From Streptococcus australis (GTDB lineage: Bacteria; Bacillota; Bacilli; Lactobacillales; Streptococcaceae), in assembly GCF_015553625.1 (NCBI RefSeq), contig NZ_JADNGY010000001.1, positions 274,731-338,730 on the forward strand: a stretch of DNA of 64,000 bases, in the 5' to 3' direction. The translations under genes and the position numbers were made by a program. Positions 42,558-51,222 of the stretch are shown in pieces; position 1 is the first letter of the stretch, and every line of letters starts with the position of its first letter. A model generated the notes under the pieces. The model made no database searches and was not told where the DNA came from. It saw only the letters and a list, made by a program, of their open reading frames with translations.

Positions 42558-43598
42558 TTAGTTATTAAGAGCTGCTGCCATTGTAGCTGCAACTTCTGCT
42601 TCAAAGTCATTTGAAGCTTTTTCAATACCTTCACCAACTTCAAAGCGAACAAATTCAACAACTGAAGCATTTACTGATTCAAGGTAAGCTTCTACTGTCT
42701 TGCTGTCGTCCATGATGTAGACTTGTGCAAGAAGAGTGTATGCTTGGTCAACTTTTGTGTTGTCCAAGAAGAAGCGATCCATTTTACCTGGGATGATTTT
42801 ATCCCAGATTTTTTCTGGTTTACCTTCAGCTGCCAATTCAGCTTTGATATCTTCTTCAGCTTGAGCGACAACTTCGTCAGTCAATTGAGCTTTAGAACCA
42901 TACTTCAAGTGTGGAAGAGCTGGTTTACCAACCATTGCACGGCTTTCGTTGTCTTGGTCGATCACGTGGTTCAATTGTGCCAACTCATCTTTCACGAATT
43001 GCTCATCCAATTCTTTGTATGAAAGAACGGTTGGTTTCATTGCAGCGATGTGCATTGAAATTTGTTTAGCAAGGGCTTCGTCTCCACCTTCGATAACAGA
43101 GATAACACCAATACGTCCACCGTTGTGTTGGTAAGCACCAAAGTGTTGTGCATCTGTTTTTTCAAGCAAAGCAAAACGACGGAATGAGATTTTTTCTCCG
43201 ATTGTAGCAGTTGCAGATACGTATGCTGCTTCAAGAGTTTCACCTGAAGGCATTGTCAAAGCAAGAGCTTCTTCGTTGTTAGCTGGTTTACCTTCAGCGA
43301 TTACTTTCGCAGTTGCGTTTACCAATTCAACGAATTGAGCGTTTTTCGCAACGAAGTCAGTTTCAGCATTTACTTCAACTACTGCTGCAACGTTACCGTT
43401 CACATAAACACCAGTCAAACCTTCAGCGGCAACACGGTCAGCTTTTTTAGCTGCTTTAGCCATACCTTTTTCGCGAAGCAATTCGATCGCTTTTTCGATA
43501 TCACCTTCAACTTCAACCAATGCTTTTTTAGCGTCCATGACACCAGCACCAGATTTTTCACGCAACTCTTTAACAAGTTTAGCTGTAATTTCTGCCAT
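42558..43598 (-). CDS. tsf: translation elongation factor Ts
   Basis: 346 aa. It recycles EF-Tu-GDP. The N-terminal UBA-like domain has [20 protein letters not shown], followed by [13 protein letters not shown] of the core and the coiled-coil plus C-terminal module. The ATG at 43598 follows AGGAGAAAC. Encoded behind rpsB with an attenuator-like hairpin between, the standard arrangement. Confidence 0.97.
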   Translation of the reverse strand: MAEITAKLVKELREKSGAGVMDAKKALVEVEGDIEKAIELLREKGMAKAAKKADRVAAEGLTGVYVNGNVAAVVEVNAETDFVAKNAQFVELVNATAKVIAEGKPANNEEALALTMPSGETLEAAYVSATATIGEKISFRRFALLEKTDAQHFGAYQHNGGRIGVISVIEGGDEALAKQISMHIAAMKPTVLSYKELDEQFVKDELAQLNHVIDQDNESRAMVGKPALPHLKYGSKAQLTDEVVAQAEEDIKAELAAEGKPEKIWDKIIPGKMDRFFLDNTKVDQAYTLLAQVYIMDDSKTVEAYLESVNASVVEFVRFEVGEGIEKASNDFEAEVAATMAAALNN

Positions 43599-43616
43599 TT
43601 TGTTTCTCCTATATTT

Positions 43617-43660
43617 TTTTAAAAATAGGAGAGCCGGGCTAAGCCCCGCCCTCCTAGGTA
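43617..43660 (-). terminator. attenuator-like hairpin between rpsB and tsf
   Basis: AGGAG-CGGGGCT / AGCCCgG-CTCCT stem followed on the minus strand by ATTTTTAAAAAA. It could partially terminate and set the S2 to EF-Ts ratio. Confidence 0.7.
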
Positions 43661-43677
43661 ATTACTATTTATACGAA

Positions 43678-44460
43678 TTAAGCGTTGTCGCCTTCAACAA
43701 CTTCAACGATTTCTTCGATTGAATCTGCTTGAGTTTCAGTTGCTGCCAATTCAGCTTCAACTGATGCAACTGCATCTTCACCTTGACGTCCTTCGATAAC
43801 AGCATCAGCCATTTTCGCAGTGATCAATTTAACAGCGCGGATAGCATCATCGTTAGCTGGGATGATTACATCGATATCGTCTGGGTCAGTGTTTGTGTCG
43901 ACCATCGCTACAACTGGGATACCCAATTTCTTAGCTTCTTTAACAGCGATTTGCTCTTTGTGTGGGTCAACAACGTACATTACGTCTGGGATACGAGGCA
44001 TATCTTCGATACCACCCAAGAATTTTTCAAGACGAGCGCGTTGTTTGTTAAGAAGTGCAACTTCTTTCTTAGGAAGAACGTCGAAGATTCCTTCTTCTTC
44101 CATGCGTTTTATTTCTTTCAAACGAGCGATACGTTTTTGGATTGTTCCCCAGTTAGTAAGGGTACCACCCAACCAACGGTGGTTGATGTAGTATTGACCT
44201 GAACGAACAGCTTCTTCAGCAACAGCTTCAGCAGCTTGTTTCTTAGTACCAACAAACAATACAACTGCGTCGTTTGCAGCAGCTTCACGCATGAAGTCAT
44301 ATGCTTGGTCAGCGTATTTTACAGTTTGTTGCAAGTCGATAACGTGGATTCCGTTACGCTCAGTGAAGATGTACTTAGCCATCTTAGGGTTCCAGCGACG
44401 AGTTTGGTGACCGAAGTGTACACCAGCCTCAAGAAGTTGTTTCATTGAAATTACTGCCAT
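43678..44460 (-). CDS. rpsB: 30S ribosomal protein S2
   Basis: 260 aa. Opening [20 protein letters not shown] and the signatures [20 protein letters not shown] and [20 protein letters not shown] are diagnostic. The longest frame runs 50 codons upstream into the leader, but the ATG at 44460 with GGAGAATTTACTC is the start. The C-terminal acidic extension (about 235-260) is common in streptococci. Confidence 0.97.
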   Translation of the reverse strand: MAVISMKQLLEAGVHFGHQTRRWNPKMAKYIFTERNGIHVIDLQQTVKYADQAYDFMREAAANDAVVLFVGTKKQAAEAVAEEAVRSGQYYINHRWLGGTLTNWGTIQKRIARLKEIKRMEEEGIFDVLPKKEVALLNKQRARLEKFLGGIEDMPRIPDVMYVVDPHKEQIAVKEAKKLGIPVVAMVDTNTDPDDIDVIIPANDDAIRAVKLITAKMADAVIEGRQGEDAVASVEAELAATETQADSIEEIVEVVEGDNA

Positions 44461-44469
44461 GAGTAAATT

Positions 44470-44580
44470 CTCCTTTTTGTTTTTTTCTCCTCTCCCAGAC
44501 GTCAGCTTGCAACACGACCACAAGGGCAACGGTGCCACAATGGTTCCGGGATGAGTATTTATTGCTTTACGCAACTTTAT
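44470..44580 (-). promoter_or_regulatory. structured 5' leader of rpsB, candidate S2 autoregulatory site
   Basis: About 110 nt between the transcription start and the ribosome-binding site. It includes CCATTGTGGCA / TGCCCTTGTGG, an imperfect hairpin, and a GC-rich purine segment before the site. Ribosomal protein leaders often bind their product; I cannot assign this one to a known class. Confidence 0.4.
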
Positions 44581-44581
44581 T

Positions 44582-44610
44582 AGTATAGCAGATTTAGAAG
44601 CTTTTTGCAA
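44582..44610 (-). promoter_or_regulatory. rpsB-tsf promoter
   Basis: TTGCAA (44610-44605), 17-nt spacer, TATACT (44587-44582). Confidence 0.75.
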
Positions 44611-44730
44611 GTCATTTGAGAGAAATTCCTAGACATTCCTGCTTTTCTTCAGAGTCTCCCTCCTTCCTTTATTTTTTCTGCAAAATTCTCATTCTTTCCC
44701 TTTCATAGACCTTTTGTCTGAAATTTTTTC

Positions 44731-44759
44731 TTGACCTTATCTGATTTTTAAGATAAAAT
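44731..44759 (+). promoter_or_regulatory. tRNA-Cys promoter
   Basis: TTGACC (44731-44736), 17-nt spacer, TAAAAT (44754-44759), 12 nt before the mature tRNA. Confidence 0.75.
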
Positions 44760-44771
44760 AGAATATGTTGT

Positions 44772-44842
44772 GGCGGTATAGCCAAGTGGTAAGGCACGGC
44801 TCTGCAAAAGCTTGATCGTCGGTTCAAATCCGTCTACCGCCT
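44772..44842 (+). tRNA. trnC: tRNA-Cys (GCA)
   Basis: Cloverleaf of 71 nt: acceptor GGCGGTA / TACCGCC, D-arm with AGTGGTAAGGC, anticodon stem-loop CGGCTCTGCAAAAGCTTG with GCA, T-arm GTCGGTTCAAATCCGTC, discriminator U. CCA is not encoded. It is a solitary gene with its own promoter and terminator. Confidence 0.97.
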
Positions 44843-44859
44843 TCACAAACAAATATCAA

Positions 44860-44884
44860 TGAGCCCAGCAATGGGCTTTTTTGA
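44860..44884 (+). terminator. tRNA-Cys terminator
   Basis: AGCCCA / TGGGCT with a 4-nt loop, then T6. Confidence 0.88.
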
Positions 44885-44958
44885 TACATCAGCTTGATTG
44901 AATCTCACTTTCACCCCTTTGTCAGTGATTGTGTTTTCCAATCATGAAAGGAAAAGAT

Positions 44959-45681
44959 ATGATGAAAAAAGTTACCTTATCTGCTCTCAGCATCCTCTCT
45001 TTGGCCATGCTCACTGCTTGCCAACCAGCACAGAAAGAGACCCAAGAAAGAAAACCTCTTGTTAGCAGCTCTAAAAAAACCTCTAAAAGCTCTAAGAGTT
45101 CTAGAAGTTCTTCCTCTAAAAAGTCAACCAGCAAAAAGAATTTTTCATCAGGCTTCAATGACGATGATTCTCATAGCTCTTCAGATTCTAACACGCGCGA
45201 GGATCCTAACTATACAATGAGCTTGATGGACCAAGGAGAATCACTGGAAGCTATCGGGGATATCCCTGAAATGCCAAAATGGGCTGCCTTCAAAGAAATT
45301 AAGGTGGAAATCCTTGTTGGAAATGAAGCCCTTGCTCCTACTTCAAAGGACGAAGCCATCAATAAGTTAGGTCCTATTGATTCCACTTATGGTGATAATG
45401 GTTACTGGCATGGAGAGGGCTATGCTATCTTGATTGATTTTAATGAAAAAGGTCAAGCCACTAACAAAATTGCAAACTTGCCTAACTCTAAAAAGGTGAC
45501 GAATCTCAAGGATATTCAACCTGGAATGACGGCTAAAGAAGTCATTGAAAAACACGGCCGTCCAGAAACTGTTTTCGTCTTTGGCTACGCGACGATCTTT
45601 ACTTGGAAAGGTGAAGACGGGAAGGACTACTCTGTCGGTTTTGACAAAGAAACAGTCTTCCAAGTCTCTGAACCTGCATAA
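44959..45681 (+). CDS. lipoprotein with C-terminal BamE/SmpA-like domain
   Basis: 240 aa. Signal peptide with lipobox MLTAC (Cys about 19), then a Ser/Lys-rich linker (about 30-65) for wall passage. The C-terminal half contains DIQPGMTAKEVIEKHGRPE and FTWKGEDGKDYSVGFD, the helix-helix-strand pattern of BamE/SmpA-like domains found in Firmicute lipoproteins of unknown role. GGAAAAGAT precedes the double ATG at 44959/44962. The upstream frame extension lacks a ribosome-binding site. Confidence 0.84.
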   Translation: MMKKVTLSALSILSLAMLTACQPAQKETQERKPLVSSSKKTSKSSKSSRSSSSKKSTSKKNFSSGFNDDDSHSSSDSNTREDPNYTMSLMDQGESLEAIGDIPEMPKWAAFKEIKVEILVGNEALAPTSKDEAINKLGPIDSTYGDNGYWHGEGYAILIDFNEKGQATNKIANLPNSKKVTNLKDIQPGMTAKEVIEKHGRPETVFVFGYATIFTWKGEDGKDYSVGFDKETVFQVSEPA

Positions 45682-45773
45682 AATTCCCTTTTTCGGGATT
45701 CTTTTCTGATCCTATTCAAGAGCACTCAGTTGCTTTTCTCACCGATGGGATAGAAGCCCTTCTCATAACGCAC

Positions 45774-45810
45774 AAACCCTCCAAGACGCTAGTCTTGGAG
45801 GGTTTGTTTG
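45774..45810. terminator. strong hairpin upstream of repeat copy 3
   Basis: AAACCCTCCAAGAC / GTCTTGGAGGGTTT, 14-bp perfect stem with a 4-nt loop and T-rich flank. It ends the lipoprotein transcript; a weaker CCC / GGG hairpin lies at about 45683-45708. Confidence 0.85.
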
Positions 45811-45814
45811 AATA

Positions 45815-46048
45815 AGAGGCTGGGACAAAAGTCCTAGCCTCTCAATTGCCTTTGAATTGTCGAGCAAGACGCAGTGGTTGCTTGGTATCTTTGTTCGCTT
45901 TTAAGCTCCAAATATGACCTAATGAGGGAAACAAAGTTTCCTTTATCTGCAACCTTCAACAGTCTCCCAGACTGTTGAAGCTGTGCGGAGGTGGGACGAC
46001 GAAATCGAATTCTAACGAAGGACCGATTTCTGTCCCACTCTCTTTCAT
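45815..46048 (+). repeat. family-1 modular hairpin repeat, copy 3 (intermediate form)
   Basis: About 233 bp between convergent genes (lipoprotein and nusG). It retains the common ends, a GGAAACAAAGTTTCC hairpin and the CTTCAACAGTC / GACTGTTGAAG hairpin. The two BOX-like modules are precisely missing, so GTGGTTG joins CTTGGTATCTTTGTTCGC directly. Confidence 0.87.
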
Positions 46049-46051
46049 TCC

Positions 46052-46588
46052 TTACAATTCTGCAATTTGATTGAGGTTGACTTCTGCCACAGTGTCATTT
46101 CCAAACATGGTGATAATCATTTTCACCTTGTTGTTATCGATTTCTGTGATCTTACCAGTGTAATCTGCAAAAGCTCCATCGATGATGCGTACAGTATCTC
46201 CTACCTTCACATCAATGTTGAAATCTTGAACGGTTTGTCCCATCGAAATCAAGATGTTACGGATTTCGTCTTCCAAAAGTGGAGTTGGTTTTGAACGGTT
46301 CCCGTGTGATCCAACAAATCCAGTTACGTTTGGTGTATTCCGAACGACAAACCAAGCTTCATCCGTCATGACCATTTCTACCAAGACATAACCAGGGAAG
46401 CGATTTTCTTCGATTTCTTTTGTCTTCCCGTTTTTCTCGATTTGCACAGTTTGAGTAGGGATTTCTACACGCAAGATGTTTTCCAACATGTTATAGGTTT
46501 GTGCGCGTTGAAGAAGGTTTTCCTTCACTTTGTTTTCATATCCTGAGTAGGTCTGTAGGACAAACCAGCCTTTGTCAAAACTATCCAT
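46052..46588 (-). CDS. nusG: transcription termination/antitermination factor NusG
   Basis: 178 aa. The NGN domain (about 1-115) has GWFVLQTYSGYENKVKENL and RFPGYVLVEMVM; the C-terminal KOW domain has VKVGDTVRIIDGAFADYTG. It couples RNA polymerase to Rho or the ribosome. Unlike the textbook arrangement it has its own promoter (TATAAT at 46679-46674) and a terminator separates it from secE. Its leader includes a CCAGAAGG / CCTTCTGG long-range stem (46610-46654). Confidence 0.96.
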   Translation of the reverse strand: MDSFDKGWFVLQTYSGYENKVKENLLQRAQTYNMLENILRVEIPTQTVQIEKNGKTKEIEENRFPGYVLVEMVMTDEAWFVVRNTPNVTGFVGSHGNRSKPTPLLEDEIRNILISMGQTVQDFNIDVKVGDTVRIIDGAFADYTGKITEIDNNKVKMIITMFGNDTVAEVNLNQIAEL

Positions 46589-46673
46589 TTTTATTTCCTT
46601 TCTTATCTACCAGAAGGGGTTCGTTTCATCACGATACTAAAAAAAGCCTTCTGGCTCTTGTTTTCCTAGCTCC

Positions 46674-46699
46674 ATTATAACATAAAACCGGAGAAAGCA
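46674..46699 (-). promoter_or_regulatory. nusG promoter
   Basis: On the minus strand TTTGCT, 16-nt spacer, TATAAT (46679-46674). Weak -35 but a perfect -10. Confidence 0.6.
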
Positions 46700-46733
46700 A
46701 AGAAGTTTCTCTTGTTTTTCTTCAGCAAGACAA

Positions 46734-46758
46734 GAAAAAAAGCATCCACAGGGGACGC
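46734..46758 (-). terminator. terminator after secE
   Basis: GCGTCC / GGATGC (one G-T pair) with a 5-nt loop and T7 on the minus strand, 16 nt past the secE stop. Confidence 0.72.
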
Positions 46759-46773
46759 AGATTTGTTCTTTTT

Positions 46774-46950
46774 TTAGAACATATCGATGATCTTCAAAAT
46801 ACCTTTAGCCACTACTTGGTCAAACAAATAAATCAAAGCTACAAAGAAAGCGGTGTACTCAATTACTGAGATAAAATTTTTCCATCTTTCCTTGCGATTT
46901 GGCCAAGTCGTGTTTTTCAGCAAGACAAAAATATCTTTAAAAAATTTCAC
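46774..46950 (-). CDS. secE: preprotein translocase subunit SecE
   Basis: A 58-aa protein not long enough for most ORF cut-offs. It reads VKFFKDIFVLLKNTTWPNRK at the N-terminus, with the SecE TWP motif, followed by one membrane segment (SVIEYTAFFVALIYLFDQVV). It clamps SecY in the translocon. The start is GTG at 46950, with GGAGAATGTT upstream, 9 nt after the rpmG stop. Confidence 0.93.
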   Translation of the reverse strand: MKFFKDIFVLLKNTTWPNRKERWKNFISVIEYTAFFVALIYLFDQVVAKGILKIIDMF

Positions 46951-46959
46951 AACATTCTC

Positions 46960-47112
46960 CTATCTGGTTTCTTTATGAATTGTATATTTGCTACAATGTT
47001 TACAAAATTTGTTAACTTCTAGACGTTTTGGTTTTGGCGTCGCACTCAACTTGATTGAGTAGTTGCGTGACCCACAAACCGTACACGCTAGACTTGCTTT
47101 TTTTAATGCCAT
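46960..47112 (-). CDS. rpmG: 50S ribosomal protein L33
   Basis: 50 aa, read on the minus strand from ATG 47112: [20 protein letters not shown], then [20 protein letters not shown]. Two C-x-x-C pairs show it is the zinc-binding (C+) form of L33. It leads rpmG-secE, as in other streptococci. Confidence 0.95.
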   Translation of the reverse strand: MALKKASLACTVCGSRNYSIKLSATPKPKRLEVNKFCKHCSKYTIHKETR

Positions 47113-47130
47113 AACGCCTCCATTCACACC

Positions 47131-47159
47131 ATTATAGCAAGTTTTCTACTATTTGACAA
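47131..47159 (-). promoter_or_regulatory. rpmG-secE promoter
   Basis: TTGTCA (47159-47154), 17-nt spacer, TATAAT (47136-47131). Confidence 0.78.
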
Positions 47160-47238
47160 GTTCTTCTGCTCTCTGGAAGCGCATTTTGTTTGGCTTTTCT
47201 CTACGATTTGGTACAATATAGGAGATAAAGGAGAAATT

Positions 47239-48159
47239 ATGAAAAGCGATCATCTGAAAGAAAGTAAAAACATTGAAGACCGTCGCGGGCAAAGTGGCGG
47301 AAGCTACTCATCTGGCCGCTCTGGTGGGAATTTAGGGGGTGGTATTTTACAAATCCTCCTCTCACCTGGAAGCTTCAAGAGCAAACTAATCTTGATCCTG
47401 GTCCTCATCTTTTTGAGTGGCGGGGCTGGATTGAGCGGGCTCTTTGACCAGGGCCAAACCACGCAGAACTATAACTCAGGCCAAGTCACTCGCCAAAGCA
47501 ATACCCAGGTGAGTGATGGAGATAGCAAATTCGTCAGTCAAGTCCTTGGAACGACTGAGGATTTCTGGGGGCAAACCTTCCAAAATGAAGGGCGGACCTA
47601 TCACAAACCAACCTTGGTTTTCTATACAGGTCAAACTCGAACTGGCTGTGGTGTAGGCCAAGCATCTGCCGGTCCCTTCTACTGTCCGACAGACCAAAAG
47701 ATCTATTTGGATATCAGCTTCTACAAAGAGCTAACCACCAAATACAAGGCTAGCGGAGATTTTGCCATGGCTTATGTCATCGCTCACGAAGTCGGCCACC
47801 ACATCCAAAACGAATTGGGGACTCTTCAGAGTTATCAGAAAGCCATCCGAGGAAAAAGTGAGACAGAAAAAAATGCCTTAAATGTCCGTTTAGAACTTCA
47901 AGCTGACTATTATGCGGGTATGTGGGCTCGTTACATTGAAGAGCAAGGCCTCATGGAGACGGGAGATATCGAAGAAGCGCTCAATGCTGCCCACGCCGTG
48001 GGAGATGACACCCTTCAAGAACAAGCCTATGGCTACTCCGTTCCTGATAGCTTCACCCACGGGACTTCTGAACAACGTATGCGCTGGTTCAAACGTGGTT
48101 ACCAATACGGTGACTTTGAACACGGAGATACCTTCAGCGTCTCTGATAAAGACTTGTAA
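47239..48159 (+). CDS. neutral zinc metallopeptidase (YpfJ family)
   Basis: 306 aa. A Gly/Ser-rich N-terminus, one membrane segment (about 48-65, LILILVLIFLSGGAGL), then the extracellular peptidase domain with TGCGVGQASAGPFYCP and the zinc motif VIAHEVGHHIQ, followed by ELQADYYAGMWAR, whose Glu is the third ligand. Substrate unknown; family members are annotated as putative neutral zinc metallopeptidases. GGAGAAATT precedes the ATG. It is monocistronic. Confidence 0.9.
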   Translation: MKSDHLKESKNIEDRRGQSGGSYSSGRSGGNLGGGILQILLSPGSFKSKLILILVLIFLSGGAGLSGLFDQGQTTQNYNSGQVTRQSNTQVSDGDSKFVSQVLGTTEDFWGQTFQNEGRTYHKPTLVFYTGQTRTGCGVGQASAGPFYCPTDQKIYLDISFYKELTTKYKASGDFAMAYVIAHEVGHHIQNELGTLQSYQKAIRGKSETEKNALNVRLELQADYYAGMWARYIEEQGLMETGDIEEALNAAHAVGDDTLQEQAYGYSVPDSFTHGTSEQRMRWFKRGYQYGDFEHGDTFSVSDKDL

Positions 48160-48171
48160 CAAACCTAAAAC

Positions 48172-48204
48172 CAAAAGCCTTTCAGATTATCTGAAGGCTT
48201 TTTT
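48172..48204 (+). terminator. terminator of the metallopeptidase gene
   Basis: AAAAGCCTTTCAG / CTGAAGGCTTTT stem with one mismatch, followed by T6, 12 nt past the stop. Confidence 0.86.
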
Positions 48205-48276
48205 AGCACCCTATCGATAGCTAGCTAAGCAAGGAAAATGATTTAAAAAATCCTTTCCATTCAAAATCTTCTCAGA

Positions 48277-48411
48277 AACTTTCCTTAGGTGAGTACGGAC
48301 GTCAGCGAACTTCGAAGAAGTTCCATGACTTAGTTTTGAATCTAGGGTTTCAAAACTCCCGAGTGCTTGAAACAATCGTGTTTCAAGCACTTTTCTCACG
48401 GCGGAAAGTTT
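48277..48411 (+). repeat. family-2 cloverleaf-like repeat, copy A
   Basis: 135 bp with perfect 9-bp terminal inverted repeats AAACTTTCC / GGAAAGTTT, an inner GTGAG / CTCAC extension, and three internal hairpins: GAACTTC / GAAGTTC, AGTTTTGA / TCAAAACT, and GTGCTTGAAACA / TGTTTCAAGCAC. An inverted copy of the same size lies at 52201-52336. Confidence 0.85.
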
Positions 48412-48507
48412 CGAGATTGAGTTGAATAATTTCATAAAATAGAAATCATCTTTTTTATTGAAGGATCTCCCAGTTATTTTATGTAAATATAGTTCCTATA
48501 CAATCTA

Positions 48508-48796
48508 AAAGAGAGTGGGACAGAAATCGGTCATTCGTAAGAATTCGATTTCGTCGTCCCACCTCCGCACAGCTTCAACAGTCTGGGAGACTGTTGAAGG
48601 TTGCAGATAAAGGAAACATAGTTTCCGTCAACATAGGGCATCTTTGAAGCTTAAAAAGCGAACAAAGACTTAGGATACTTGCTTCGCAAGTTCTATCCAC
48701 CACCTCAAAGCAGTGCTTTGAGCACTCAACCACTGCGCCTTGCTCGACAATCCAAAGACAATTTAGAGGCTAGGACTTTTGTCCCAGCCTCTTTTA
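48508..48796 (-). repeat. family-1 modular hairpin repeat, copy 4 (long form, inverted)
   Basis: About 289 bp, the reverse complement of copy 2 with few differences, and with the same four hairpin modules. It lies 3' of both the metallopeptidase and pbp2a genes, next to family-2 copy A. Confidence 0.88.
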
Positions 48797-48807
48797 AGCG
48801 TCTATTT

Positions 48808-51039
48808 TTAGAATCCAAACCAACCTTTGAAAGTATCCCAGGCATTTTGTGCTTTTCCAGGAATATCTGCTTCATCGATGGCTTTCTTGGCATCGTCTAC
48901 GATACCTGCAGCGCGTTCTTTGACTGTATCAAAGAAGCCCTTGTCCTCTTCTGGACTCTCAGTTTCTGTTTCTTGACCGACAGGGGCAATGCCATTTTCC
49001 TGGTAAGAATTTTCCTCATTATCAAAGCTGGTTCCTTCTGTATAAGGTAGGACGCTATTGGCTACATTTCGGAAAATTACTGAGGCTGTCTCTGCACTGG
49101 TCCCTGTCAAATAGTGGGTTTCATCCGTCTTAGGGAAACCTAGCCACTGACTAATGACCACATCTGGCGTGTAGCCGATGACCCACTGGTCTCCGGAAAG
49201 ATCGGGGTTGAAGTCCGTTTCAGTCGTTCCTGTTTTACCAGCCATGGTATAACCATACGGTGCTGCGTTGACACCCGTTCCGTTGGTAAAGGTTCCCAAC
49301 ATCATATTGGTCATCTTCTTATTGGCTGAGCTGCTGAGCACTCGTTTTGATTTCTGACTGTGACTTTTCACTACCTGACCGCTGGCATTTTCAATCTTGG
49401 TAATGAGATGGGCATCGTTCATTACTCCGTCATTGGCAAAGGTGCCATAAGCCTGAGCCATTTGAAGAGGGTTGGTCGTCACACCAGATCCCAGGGCTAC
49501 TCCGAGAGATTTGTCCACATTGTCCATGTTGAGACCAAATTTTTTCCCATAATCAAAGACAGTATTGAGCCCTAACTCATTGGCTGTCGCTACAGCTGGA
49601 AGGTTGAGAGATTCTGCCAAGGCTTGGTACATAGGTACGGTCGGACTACCTTGAATGCCGCCGTAGTTATCGACTGTATAACTGCCGTAGACCTTGGTCG
49701 TATTGTCCAATTCTTTGTTGGTCGACCAGCCGTTGGCTACAGCTGGACTATAAACGACCAGGGGTTTAATGGTAGAACCAGGACTTCTCGCAGATTGAGT
49801 CGCATAGTTATAGCTTCGGAAGCCAGCATCTTGGTCACTGGCCACGCGCCCGACAATTGCCCGCACTCCTCCAGTCTTAGGATCCAGAGCCACGCTACCA
49901 GATTCTGCCCGCGTGCCATCTTCGGCAACAGGGAAGAGATCTACATTGTCGTAGATGACCTGCATGCTGGCTTGGTAGTTCTGGTCCATCTCTGTGTAGA
50001 TCCGGTATCCATTCTTGATGATATCTTCTTCTGTTAGACCATATTCGTTGACAGCCTCGTTGATAACCGCATCGAAATAGGACGGGTAGCGATAATCTTC
50101 TGACTTGCCTTCATAGGCATCCACCAGTTGGCCATGAATGTCGACTGCGGCGGATTGATCTGCTGTGGCTTGATCGATATAGCCAGCTGCGACCATATTT
50201 TGTAGGACCGTATTGCGACGATTGGTTGCGTTCTCGACTGAATAAAGGGGGTTATAAATTTCTGGCCCCTTGAGCATACCGGCAAGGACAGCCGACTGAT
50301 CCAGAGTCAACTCACTAGCGGAGACACCGAAATACTTCTTAGAAGCATCTTCAATCCCCCAAACCCCATTTCCAAAATAGGCATTATTGAGGTACATGGT
50401 CAGGATTTCTTTCTTACTATACTTTTTGTTGATTTCAAGGGCTAGGAAGAACTCCTTGGCCTTCCGCTCAACCGTCTGATCCTGAGAAAGATAGGCATTT
50501 TTAGCCAACTGTTGGGTGATCGTCGATCCCCCACCTGAACGACCGGCAGTCAAAATCGCCAGGAAGAAACGACCATAGTTAATCCCACTATTTTTGTAGA
50601 AGCTCCGGTCTTCCGTCGCCACAACTGCATTTTGCAAGTCTTCGCTAATGGCATCTAACTCAACGTAAGTCCCTTTTTGCCCTGTTAGGCTTCCTGCTTG
50701 GTTCCCATTTTTATCATAGATGATTGTGGTTGCCTTGAGGGCATTTTGCAGATCTGCTACATTGGTCGTCTTGGCTATGTAGAAAAGATAACCTCCGACG
50801 ACGAGACTAAAGGTCAGGCCAATCAGTAAGAAGATCTTGGTCAAGTGATACTTGCGCCAAAAGCGTCTGATCGGATGTTGGGAGTGAGATTTTCTCCGTG
50901 ACTTGTCCGAGCGGCTATAGGTTGGAGCTTGCTCCTCCCCGTCTGTTGATAACTCAACCTCTTCCGCAATTTTCGTTGGTTTTTTTTCTCGTTGGAAATG
51001 ACGAATCATTCCCTCCAATAATTCTTTTAATTTGTTCAT
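48808..51039 (-). CDS. pbp2a: penicillin-binding protein 2A (bifunctional transglycosylase/transpeptidase)
   Basis: 743 aa. A cytoplasmic N-terminus, a membrane segment (about 72-90), GT51 transglycosylase (about 120-300) with ATEDRSFYKNSGI and GGSTITQQLAKNAYL, and a transpeptidase (about 370-690) with SPGSTIKPL (active Ser near 420), SLN and GKTGTT. The C-terminal tail is acidic and helical. It polymerises and crosslinks peptidoglycan. Spacing and order match class A PBP2a of streptococci. It is divergently arranged with the RluA gene. Confidence 0.94.
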   Translation of the reverse strand: MNKLKELLEGMIRHFQREKKPTKIAEEVELSTDGEEQAPTYSRSDKSRRKSHSQHPIRRFWRKYHLTKIFLLIGLTFSLVVGGYLFYIAKTTNVADLQNALKATTIIYDKNGNQAGSLTGQKGTYVELDAISEDLQNAVVATEDRSFYKNSGINYGRFFLAILTAGRSGGGSTITQQLAKNAYLSQDQTVERKAKEFFLALEINKKYSKKEILTMYLNNAYFGNGVWGIEDASKKYFGVSASELTLDQSAVLAGMLKGPEIYNPLYSVENATNRRNTVLQNMVAAGYIDQATADQSAAVDIHGQLVDAYEGKSEDYRYPSYFDAVINEAVNEYGLTEEDIIKNGYRIYTEMDQNYQASMQVIYDNVDLFPVAEDGTRAESGSVALDPKTGGVRAIVGRVASDQDAGFRSYNYATQSARSPGSTIKPLVVYSPAVANGWSTNKELDNTTKVYGSYTVDNYGGIQGSPTVPMYQALAESLNLPAVATANELGLNTVFDYGKKFGLNMDNVDKSLGVALGSGVTTNPLQMAQAYGTFANDGVMNDAHLITKIENASGQVVKSHSQKSKRVLSSSANKKMTNMMLGTFTNGTGVNAAPYGYTMAGKTGTTETDFNPDLSGDQWVIGYTPDVVISQWLGFPKTDETHYLTGTSAETASVIFRNVANSVLPYTEGTSFDNEENSYQENGIAPVGQETETESPEEDKGFFDTVKERAAGIVDDAKKAIDEADIPGKAQNAWDTFKGWFGF

Positions 51040-51222
51040 AGTCCCTATTTTATCACCTTCCTAACGTCTAGACAAGAAAGACCTTCGCAAGAAAGGATGC
51101 TTTTAGCTTTCTTTAAGGTTGCCATCTAGTCCACTCTAGAGCGGGTTTCAGCGTCTTGTTCCTCCCTCCCTCTTCCTCCTTCTCGCCTTTTCTTTCCACC
51201 CGCTTTCTGATACAATAACACT

